This document shows, in pieces, positions 11,621 through 21,900 of a stretch of DNA of 64,000 nt (position 1 is its first letter; every line of letters begins with the position of its first letter). The position numbers were made by a program, and so were the translations under genes. The notes beneath the pieces were generated by a model. The model was not told the DNA's origin. It did not search any database and saw only the letters and a list, made by a program, of their open reading frames with translations. This DNA comes from Carnegiea gigantea (lineage: Eukaryota > Streptophyta > Magnoliopsida > Caryophyllales > Cactaceae), in NCBI GenBank assembly GCA_029747015.1, contig JAKOGI010001331.1:136501-200500 (forward strand). Reading direction: 5' to 3'.

Positions 11621-11929
11621 TCCCTTTGTTTGATGTGAATGGTGAAGGTTTGTTTGGTAAGGAGAATAAGATTTGTCCTCAGTCTCTAAATATTAAGGAG
11701 AATTAACCTAAGAATGAGGTTTATCCTCAATCTCCTGTTCTTGAACATGCAGTTAGTCCACAGGTTCAAGGTCTCATGTCTCTTAGAGAAAGGGGGAGGG
11801 ATTCCCACCTAGGTAAATAAATAATGAAGGTCATAGGATTCGAAGGAGTGAGCATGAAAGAATTCCTCGATGATATTTCCAAATTGAAGGGAAAATATTC
11901 CTATGCACTTCCTTAGAAGTTGAGAAATC

Positions 11930-12560
11930 TACCTCTTGTTAAGAGGCGATCGATTCAACAAATCACAAAGAATGGATGGGCACCATGAGGGATGAGATGG
12001 ACTTAATGGCAAGAAACAAGGTTTGGGAACTCATTGATCTTCCATCCTGACGTAAGTCTATCGAAAACAAGTGGGTTTTTCAAAGATAAAATGTCAGGCA
12101 GATGGTTTGATTGACAAGTTTAAGCCCAACTGCTCCTAGCCCTAATTGTCCATTTGGTTTTTGAGTTGTTCCAAATGGACGTAAAAACTGCTTTTCTCAA
12201 TGACAGCCTTGAGGAAGAGATTTATATGAACCAACCCATTGGTTATGTATCAAAAGGACAAGAGGATAAGGTGTGTTATCTTAAAAGTTTTATATATCAT
12301 CTTAAGCAATCTTCCAAATCTCGATACTTAAGATTCCATGAAGCCACAACTTAGTTTGACTTATCTATGGTTTTAGAAGACCATTGTGTGTATGCCAAAA
12401 GGTAGATAGGGGGGATTATGCTTTTTACCCTGTACGTTGATGACATACAGCTAGTTGGGAACAACTTGCAGATGATCGAAGGTACTAAAAGATGGTTGTC
12501 CTATGCCTTTGAGATGAAGGACATGAATGAAGCTAGGTATATCCTATGCGTAGAAATAAT
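11930..12560 (+). pseudogene. copia reverse transcriptase remnant
   Basis: The opening W..AM..E-type and KWVF blocks lie near 11,970-12,090. The open segment at 12,154-12,354 carries FQMDVKTAFLNDSLEEEIYM, the typical RT block. The catalytic box reads LYVDDIQLVGNN at about 12,430-12,465. Frameshifts and stops between them, and an internal loss near 12,120, make it non-functional. Confidence 0.75.
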
Positions 12561-12789
12561 TTGAAACCGTCCCAAGAAGCATACATAAAAAAAGGTCTTG
12601 GAAAGATTTCTGATGTACAATTCCAAACCTGTAGATACTCCATTTGGGAAGGGTCCAACCTTGAGTTTTAAATACCTTAAAACAGATAATGAAATGGAGG
12701 CAATGAACAATATCCCTTACACTAGTGTCATACGAAGCTTAATGTGATCCATGTTATGTACATGACATAATATTTGTTTTGCAGTTGAT

Positions 12790-13270
12790 TTGATAAGTCA
12801 TTATCAAAGTAACCTAAGACTTGCTAATGGGCAAGACGTCAAGAGAGTCAAGTGCTACCTTCATGGTACTGCTGACTTAGTCTTTTGCTATTAAGGAGGA
12901 GACTTCAAGTTGAGGGGATACTCAAATGCCAATTTGGGTGGTGACCCGGATGAATCTAGGTCAACCTTATTATATGTCATCACCCTGGGTGGGAAAACCA
13001 TGTTAACTATGAAGGCAGATTGTGTTGCTCGTTACCATAGAGACAAAAAGCGTTGCCATTAGGTATTATATACGTTAACAAGGTGGTTATGTTCCCTTGA
13101 GTAAACATATTCCTATGATGCGTTCGAGCTCATTTGTTGAGTCTAAGAATTCATAAGATTTAGTGTTTGGATGTATCTTGTAATGTGATGGACATATTTC
13201 TTTTGTAAATGAGCAAAATGCTCGTGATTTATTGTCGCATGTTAGGCATATTGGAATGTCGCTAGACTTC
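12790..13270 (+). pseudogene. copia RNase H remnant
   Basis: Blocks resembling RVKCYLHGTADLVFCY and GYSNANLGGDPDESRST (about 12,840-12,970) correspond to the RNase H start of copia Pol, and GHISFVNEQNARDLLSHVRH near 13,190-13,250 to its C-terminal part. Stops interrupt the frame. Confidence 0.65.
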
Positions 13271-14137
13271 TGAATGACCTAGTCACATGGGCAATCGCCT
13301 TGCCACTTAAGTAGTGGGCAGGATGCGACTTTTCAATATTAACACTAGGTGTGTGTAATATTAAATTATCATTATAATTGTGTTGTATAAATGATAAGTT
13401 ATAAAATCTTGTAGTCGCCTTAATAAGTCTAAGATGAGACTTCTGAAAGTTGAATATGAAATATCATGATTTCATATTGAAACCTTATAGTCGAATCTTG
13501 AGTGCCAAGATTAACATTAGGCATGTTGATCTAGCGGTTCAGGTTGATTTTTTGGGTAAAAGCCAAACTTATGATTTACATGGCATAGAAGAGGGACATG
13601 CCTGGCTTAGTGGGAGCCATGCCATGACACACTCTCATACTATGTGTGCTTATATAACGGCCCATATATGGAGTGACAATTGACTTTCCTATCTCTTGTC
13701 ACCGTGTGACTCTATAGACGATGGCTCTCCGACTTAAAGCTATGATATGAAGTCGAAACCTGATGATGCTATCTTAATGTGTTTCTTAAGGGTCATGATG
13801 TATACAGTTCAGCGAGAACATTTTAGAAAAGAAGTTAAGTTGAGATAAAATTTCATGAGTATTTAAGAAAAAATCTATCCATCATCACCATACCGGCCTG
13901 GACGATTATATTGAGTATATAATCATATAATATATCATATGGCATAAAGGGACTAGGTATGCCGCGGGTGATGTTGAGGATGATTTGGGGTATTGTATTT
14001 CATGAAAGTTTTATGTTAGTTAAATAGCGACTTAATATAACACTGTTGGTTACTTTTTGATCACACGCCCCATTCCTAGTATAAGCCGTGAAGAGATTAG
14101 TTGGGAGAGAAAAATGTAATTTATGGTTTATGTGACC
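13271..14137 (+). other. copia 3' untranslated region, no gene seen
   Basis: This is non-coding sequence between the RNase H remnant and the polypurine tract. A 77-codon open segment at 13,450-13,683 has no recognisable similarity and I do not call it. Confidence 0.4.
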
Positions 14138-14147
14138 GAGGGGGAGC
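14138..14147 (+). other. Polypurine tract of copia element
   Basis: GAGGGGGAGC lies directly before TGTTGATC, the usual plus-strand priming site and LTR start arrangement. Confidence 0.6.
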
Positions 14148-14380
14148 TGTTGATCAAAGTAACGGTTGCATTAATTATCCTAGCAATTGGGCAGTTACAA
14201 AACAGTTAATTACGTATTAATCATACCTATTAAACCCTTATTTGTAGTTTCAGCTCAACAAAATAAAGGGTTTAGGAGCTAATTCTAGGTGGTGACAGAA
14301 AACTCAAAAAAAAAAAAAAATAGTATCCCTATTTCTCTGTTCCCTCCTCTCACGCTAACCTCATCATCGTTCGGATATGA
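14148..14380 (+). repeat. Probable 3' LTR of copia element (right limit unknown)
   Basis: It starts TGTTGATCAAAG after the polypurine tract and contains an A15 run near 14,308. No 5' LTR copy was found to fix its right end, which could extend toward 14,520. Confidence 0.4.
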
Positions 14381-15216
14381 GTTTGGGTCATGACAACTAT
14401 GGTGACTTTAGTAGCCACAGTCAGTCCAGTTTAACAATTTGTGGGCGAATCCCAAGCAATAGGATCTGCGTTGCTGCATTACTAAGATACATCCTTATTT
14501 CCCAACAACGTCAATCACATAAAACAATCCCCACAAAAATACTTGCAAGTTTTAGGCTTCATTCGATGAAGATAAGCGAGAAGTACATTGTAGAAGCCGA
14601 TGAAGGAAAACTTTGTATGCTTAGAAGGGTATTCAATGAATTGAAGGGTCGAGAAGGCGAAGACTAAAGCGGAAACCTTATGTTAGTTCACCAAGGGCCA
14701 CTCTTAGTAAAACTTGAAGCCATTGAATCTAGAGGTTGGCATGGGGCATATCCTCATATGAAGGGTTTGCATGTATTTGGGCTCCTTTTTAGGTTGACAT
14801 TTAAACATGTTACCCCTCAGAATTCGAGCAAAATTCCAAAGAAAAGGGGAGGTATATGCATATGCAGTTAAGGTTCATATGTTTAAGATTAATACAGATC
14901 AAATTACTTGTCAAAAAGGTTAAATTAAGTAAAAAAATGCAATCTGATCCAACCAATCAAATACTACGTCCCACTAAATTATCAACCCAAAATTCAACCG
15001 AGCTCGTTTTGGGTCCAAAAAAGCTAAAAGTTCCACACTTACTTTATTAGAACTTACATGTTGTTAAAAAGGATTCTAAATTAAAGGGAATAAATTTCCA
15101 GTTCAATCCAAAAAATATAGGGATTCAAGTTGTACAATTTCTAACTCAACTGATTTTAAATTCTAATTTTGTCAGCCTAATTTCCTCAGTTAAAGGTGCT
15201 CAAACTTCCTCAAATG
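14381..15216. other. Intergenic DNA, nothing convincing
   Basis: Three short open segments (14,377-14,667; 14,680-14,871; 14,856-15,050) show no motif or similarity I recognise. The first may be part of the LTR. Confidence 0.35.
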
Positions 15217-15765
15217 TAGGGATGAGCAATGGTTTTTCAAATACCTTAGAAATTGTTCAGAATTGGTTTAACAATTCCTATTTTGGTTCTTAAAAAAAGT
15301 AATGTTCCAATTAGTTCCAGTCCTGATTGCTGAAAAAGTACCGATATCAATTAATTTTTTCACAACAATGGCTTTTGTTTCTCTATTTTTTTCTTTTTAT
15401 ATTGTTTTCCCTACAAAAGCATCTATTCTAATAGTGATTTTTAACCAGTGTCAATAAATTTTCTACAACTAATTGAAAAATGAATCATTATATTTTATAA
15501 GTTACTAAGATAACCAAAAAGAAACATACTTAATAAATTAACTTTTTTATAGTGTAAGGATGGAAGAGTGAAATAGGGAAAAGTCAAGCTCCCCTTCTCC
15601 CACTCAAAATAAATTTTAAAAAAATTAGTTTATTGAATACTAAAATTTTGAAGGTGTTAATCGTGTTATGGACACCTTAAAATCGAAACTAAAAACTGTA
15701 TAATTTTGGTTCTCAAAAATTAGAAACTAATTTGATAAAATTTTCAATTCTTGAACGGGTACCCG
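15217..15765 (+). mobile_element. hAT-like end fragment upstream of MSI4/FVE
   Basis: The left end TAGGGATGAGCA is identical to the right terminal repeat of the hAT at 7,029-11,103, and is followed by GGTT-containing subterminal motifs. I find no matching right end or 8-bp duplication; GGGTACCCGG near 15,755 resembles subterminal sequence. It is a truncated, non-coding derivative. Confidence 0.5.
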
Positions 15766-16019
15766 GAGGCGAAGCAACTCAGCCGCACTCAAGCATATCT
15801 GATTATCTGAAAAGTAAAAAATGAAAAAATGAAAGACCTAACAAACCCAAAATGGATGGTGACCCCCGTGAAACACAGTCTCTGCAAAAGAGCGTGGCGT
15901 CTGCTCCCATCTGTCTCTGAATGGATCCAGTTTCCAGACGCATAGAGAGGCAGTAACTGCTCCGTAGGGTCCCGCACTTGTGCCGGTGGGTTTTAAAGAA
16001 CCGACACGAGAACGAGAAA
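15766..16019 (+). promoter_or_regulatory. Presumed promoter and 5' UTR of MSI4/FVE
   Basis: This is the only sequence between the hAT fragment and the first ATG. I see no clear TATA box, which is common for constitutively expressed chromatin genes. The reading frame is open back to 15,978 but contains no ATG there. The transcription start cannot be set from sequence. Confidence 0.4.
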
Positions 16020-16336
16020 ATGCGGTCTCGGTCTCGGTCTCGGTCTCAGAGTGGGGAGAAGCAACAGCAGCAGCGAAAGCAGAAGAAGAAGAACAGAGGG
16101 AGGGGAGAGAAGTCGAGTGCGAAGGAGGAGGAAGAAGACGAAGAACAAGAAGAAGAGAGAGAAAGTAGCGTCGAAACTCAGAAGGAGAAGAAGAAGACGA
16201 CGACGACGAAGAAGATGAGAGGGAAACAGCAGCAATCAGCCGTTGACGAGAAGTACGCTCAGTGGAAGTCTCTTGTTCCTGTTCTCTATGACTGGCTTGC
16301 CAATCACAACCTCGTTTGGCCTTCTCTCTCTTGCCG
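16020..16336 (+). CDS. MSI4: MSI4/FVE exon 1
   Basis: The first in-frame ATG is at 16,020; a later one at 16,215 would remove the Ser-Arg and acidic tail. The exon ends after CG of an Arg codon with donor GTACGC. It encodes the tail and most of the H4-binding helix region through WPSLSC. Confidence 0.92.
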
Positions 16337-18800
16337 GTACGCTCTTTTCTCTCCCTAAGTTTTGTTGCTGTGGGCTGTGCTGTTAGGGTAGGAAATTGGG
16401 AAATTTTTAAGCCCTAATCTGAAGGAATCGTTATTTTTTGTGCTTTTCGATATTGATTTAAAGTTGTCATTTGCACGATTTTTTTTTCCCGATAATTATC
16501 AATGTAGTTGATTTGGAGAACTTTTGACTGAGTGTGTGTTATCAAAATGAAAACGAAGTTAAATACATTTCGTCCTGTGTAGTTCTATGGTAAGTTTACA
16601 CTTGTGCATTTCTTTATATTTGTGCAAGCAATATTGTAGAAAAAAAGAGTGGACTTTTTTCCAGCAATATATTGCACATATGGTGGGAATTTGCTACGAC
16701 GACTGCATAGTTAATTATGAAATGCGAACGCGCAGGATAGAATATAAAATGTTTTCAGGTTGGAGGGTTCAAAGAAGTGAAACTCAGACTGTATATATTG
16801 CCTTACAAATTGCACGGGGGATGAGATTCGTAGGAGGGACATGTATTTGTGTGTCTGTTTAAATGGCAGTCATGATCTTGTGCAGGTGGGGCCCTCAGCT
16901 TGAGCAAGCTACTTATAAGAACCGACAACGACTCTATCTATCTGAACAGGCATTGTTATCATCTACCTTATTTTCTCTGTTCCTTCTTTTTGTTGCTGAA
17001 TGCCATATGTTGTTTCATCGTGAAATTTGACTTGTTGGACATTCACTGCAAATTCTTCATTGCCTCCCCTGGGATGCATGCGCTACTCCCCTGTGTGCTA
17101 TCATATTTTAAGACCTTTTTCTTGTATGTTCTATTTGCTTCTTGCTGATATCAATATTTGTTGGTTACATGCTTTTGTTTATTTCTTGGTTTCTGTTTCT
17201 AACTAGGTTGGCAAAGACTTGTTTAGAAAGTTGCTTCTTAGTTGTTACTGATGGATTATCTTAATTCACTGGTGCTCGAGAATCCGCATGCTACACTGGC
17301 TATATTTAAGAATCATGGTATCTGCTTTTGACTCCTTATGCAGACTGATGGCAGCGTGCCAAATACACTGGTTATAGCCAACTGTGAAATTGTGAAGCCA
17401 AGAGTTGCTGCTGCTGAGCATATCTCACAGGTGAAATTATCATCTTGTATTGTTACTTGTTTCACTGCTTCTTGGCCATTGATAGCATCTTGAAAGCTTG
17501 TAAACGACGGAAAGGAATAAACGTAACAGCACTAGTTTTTAAAAATGAAATTTGCATATGGTTTGTAAAAAAGGAAAAAAGAAAAAAAAATGCCTCATTA
17601 GATTTCCAAAAGATTGAAGCTCGAAATGCCTTTATATTCTGAATTTTCTGTTTTATAAGAAATAAGTTGTTAATGAGATATCACGTTTCTGCTGTCTAGT
17701 TCAATGAAGAAGCACGCTCGCCATTTGTGAAGAAATACAAGACTATTATACATCCTGGAGAGGTATGAAAGAAATCCTTATGAATGCTTAATGCTAAGCT
17801 TCACTCTTAATGATACGTTAAGCCTTGGATATCTGGATTTCCGAGTTACTTCAGTCCTGTTATTTTTCATGTATGACTACGTATGACTAATCTGTGGTGT
17901 GAGGATGATTATTTTCATATAGATTTTCAGGTGTCTTCTAATATTCATCAGTAGAAACAGCGTGAGTGTTTGAGGAACCTTATGCCGTTCAAGTCATAGG
18001 ATGTTCTTACCATCCACATCACTTCATGCTTATTTGATAAAATCTATTCCTAACACATCTAATCTAATTTATTTCTCCAAAATTTTCTAATGGTGAAAAC
18101 TTCTGCATTTCTAAATTGTGTAGCAATATGTTTTTATGCAAAATTATAGTATTACTCCTAATGATTCTTTTTTTTTTTTGGGGGGGGGGGGCTGCATGTC
18201 TTTATTTTCTTTTGTGATTTTCAACACCACCACCACCACCACCACCTCCTAGTGTGGGTCTCGCTTACGCGGGGTCTGGGGAGATCCAGATGTAGGCAGC
18301 CTTACCTCTACCGACATCTCTGCCCGTAGAGAGTCTTTTGTGATTTTGTACAATGTAATTGATGGGCAACCTAATGACTCTATGTGTGCCTGGCTTACGC
18401 AAAATCTGAACCCTAAGTTATTGGAAACTGAATTAGTCTGTTACAGAGATTTGCATTGTTTGAGTCTGGTCTGCCCTTTGTGGGACATTTCAAAGAGCAT
18501 CCATCTATTGTGGGGTGTTCCAAGCTCAAACAATTTCCATAGCAAACGAAGCTGTGAAATGTCAGTTAGGCCCTTATTGACCTGATGCATCATGTTGGAA
18601 CCTGAATTCTTCTTTGGTTGGCTTCAGTCTTAATGCCTAGACTGTTCAAAGGGGAGAAGGTTGTTTCTTCTTTCTCTGCTGTTTCATGGTTCACTGGTAC
18701 CTCATGTATTTGGAGTTTTAAAGGTAGGGAACAGGATAATTATACAACAGTTAGTCTGGACCCGTGCTTTGTACGGCGCATGCTATAATAGACAGTTTGA

Positions 18801-18850
<50 letters not shown>

Positions 18851-18891
18851 GTGCACACACACACACACACATACGTATATATGTATATATA

Positions 18892-18934
<43 letters not shown>

Positions 18935-21900
18935 ACACACACACACACACACACACACATATCTATTAGGGCCTGTTCTATTTCGTGATAAGATACAGCT
19001 TTACAGCTGTAAGAAAATGTAAGGAGTTATAAGAAAATATAAGGAGCTGTAAGAAGATTTAAGGAGCTGTAAGGATAGATGTAAAGAACTGTTGAATTAT
19101 TAAAGAGTTGTATCGTATAATTTGTGTTAACACACACGCACACACACATATATCTAGTAGGGCCTGTTCTATTTCGTGATAAGATACAGCTGTAAGCTGT
19201 AAGAAAATGTAAGGAGTTATAAGAAGATATAAGGAGCTGTAAGAAGATTTAAGGAGCTGTAAGGATAGATGTAAAGAACTGTTGAATTATTGAAAAGTTG
19301 TATCGTATAATTTGTGACAATTATGATATATTAATAATATTTACGACTAAAATTTAATACCACCAGTAAACAAAATATTTTTTAATATAATTGAAGCGAA
19401 ATATGTTTGTTTTGCAATGAACGTATTGGATGAGAAACAATAATATTAAAATAATAAACTTATTGAAAATAAACTATGAACTAAGTTAACTACACAACTC
19501 AAAATATATAATCAAGAGTACTTGACAATGAAAACTCGTTAGGGCTACCTTCTATGAGTTAACATACAGCTCAAAATGTATAATCAAGAGTACTTAACAA
19601 TAAAAACCTATTTGGCAAGGTAAAAGAGTTTTATGTTGTAATAATATTTCATTGGATAATAACTCTTTTATTCGTTAAATATATTATGTTTGACAAATCA
19701 TTGTATCTAATGTACTTTCAAAATTCAATACTTAAATATTAAACATGAAAGACATAATCTAATTATAGTTATGTTGGATAGCGAAATCACAATGCTTTAT
19801 AAATTTATCCACTTTTTTTTATGCAATGTTGTATTGCTAATTTGATTGCATCCATATTCAATCTTAATAAGTGAATTAAATGGATTTATTTTTATTTTCT
19901 TTTGATTTTATTTTTTTTGCTTTCTTTGTACTTTTATGTTTGATTTTCTTTTTTAGGCGGAGATGGAAAGGGGTTTGATTTTACAAATATATTAAATTTA
20001 CTATATCAAAATTTAATATTTAAATATTAAACATGAAAGACGTGATGTAATTGTAGTTATATTGGATAGCAAGATCACAACATTTTATAAATTCACCATT
20101 TTTATTTAGACAATGTTGTATTGCTAATCATCCATAAAAATTGAAACAGTATCCGAAGATATACATTAAAACGGGGAGATTTCAATCAAAAATGCATAAA
20201 TCACAAGATACGCATCAGAAATTCATGAAAATTTACAAAAAATATCCAAGTATCATAGATAATATATAGTAAAATTTTCACAATTTTTCTCCAAGCAAAT
20301 AACTCCTAGTAATTGAAACAGTAGATGAAATCATGCACTAAAATAGGGCAATTCAAATAAAAAGTTCATAACTCACAAATTAAACACCCAAAATATGTAA
20401 AAATTTATAAAAAATTTTCAAATAACATGTAGATTCTATAGTAAAAGTTTTATAATTTTTTTCTAGCTCAATAACTCACAATAATCGAAACAGCCTAAAA
20501 CCATTAATATTCTGTTAAAAGCAAAATAAATCAATATACTTTAAGAAGCAAAAAAATTTCCTAAAACCAGTGACCCACTGTGCAAATGCTAGAGGGTCCA
20601 GACTGTGCAATGTTTGGAAGGTTTGGACCCTATCAAAGTAGGCAATTTGTTACCCGTGCTTTATACGAATTTAAAAAAGTATTAATATTCTTTGTCACAA
20701 AAAACTATTAATATTCTTTAAAAAGAAAAAAAAAATCTTTGGAAGGTCTATTTTATGAATAGCATAAAATCTAGAAAACTAGCAAAAAATAAACAAAGTT
20801 GCCTTTTCCAACAAAATCCTGCAATTTATTTCTTGTTATTGAAAACAAACCAAAAAAAACCACATAGCAAAGCAATTGTAGTTTCAGAAGTTTTGAAATT
20901 TATTTAAATATAATCAAAATTGAATCAACGGTTGAGATCAAAAGAGAGATTGCATCCAATGATCTAAAAACTCTAATTTGTGAGAATTTAGGAAAAATCC
21001 ACATCATCACAACATTGCTATTATATAATAGTATAGATGTTGTACTTTTGGCTAGTTGCAAGATGGAGGACCATGCTACAATTGACAGCATGTATTGACC
21101 TTTATATGCAGGTTAATAGAATCAGGGAACTGCCTCAGAATAATCATATAGTTGCCACCCACACTGACAGTCCTGATGTAAGCTTTCTTCATGGCGTGCA
21201 ATTAACAGTTAAAAATTCAGTTTTTAAAAACTTCTCTTTTCCTTCCTTTTATATGTCTTCTTTTCTTGTCCTATCAGGTTTTGGTTTGGGATGTTGAGAC
21301 TCAGCCAAACCGTCACGCTGTCTTAGGAGCCACACCATCTCGTCCAGATTTAGTATGTTACTCTTTTCCTATTTATATCCTTCATCATAGTTCTGTTGGG
21401 CTTGGTTAAATGGGCATGCAATCAATTTGGATCAATTTTCTCTCGTGCAGATATTGACTGGACATCAAGAAAATGCTGAGTTTGCTCTTGCAATGTGTCC
21501 AAAGGAACCTTATGTGCTTTCTGGGGGTAGGATTTTTTGTTTGTAGGACTTGTGCTGCATTAAATATTTGTTGTGTTTTGTATAGACTTGTCAGTTCGGG
21601 CGGACGAGTTAAATACGGGTTGGGTGTATTCGGGTTCGGGTAAAATACGGACGGGTGTATTTCGGTTTTACGGGTTTTGGATTAAGTCGGTGGGTTTAGA
21701 GCGCCTTTTCTGTGAGTTATTTTTTTTTTTTAAAGTCAAAAATTCCGCATATTTATTACTCAAAATTGTCAGCATTTAATGAAAATGCATAATAATTGTA
21801 ATTTCTCAAAAGAATATTAAAATATTCATACATTTTATTATAATATATGAATATCTTGTATGGGTGGGTAAAGAATTAAGCCCCACTTGATTTTGGGTAG

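Larger units (their letters stand above)
6160..14380 (+). mobile_element. Second decayed Ty1/copia element (+), split by a hAT insertion
   Basis: On the + strand, gag-like, protease/pre-integrase, integrase, RT and RNase H remnants follow in copia order, with the hAT element at 7,029-11,103 removed. A polypurine tract and probable 3' LTR start lie at 14,138-14,148. The 5' LTR was not recognised, so the left edge is uncertain. The copy is heavily degraded throughout. Confidence 0.75.
17763..21111 (+). other. Intron 4, 3.3 kb, repeat-rich
   Basis: It holds a SINE-like piece, a T/G homopolymer junction, compound dinucleotide repeats, a 190-bp tandem duplication, direct repeats and a 172-bp tandem repeat, each listed separately. 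No protein domain is seen. Confidence 0.8.

Noticed and set aside
14377..14667. 96-codon open frame after the copia element
   Set aside because: No motif or similarity recognised and it may be part of the LTR; not enough support to call a gene.
18661..18988. Open frames of Thr-His or Cys-Val repeats
   Set aside because: Pure translations of the CA/TG microsatellite.
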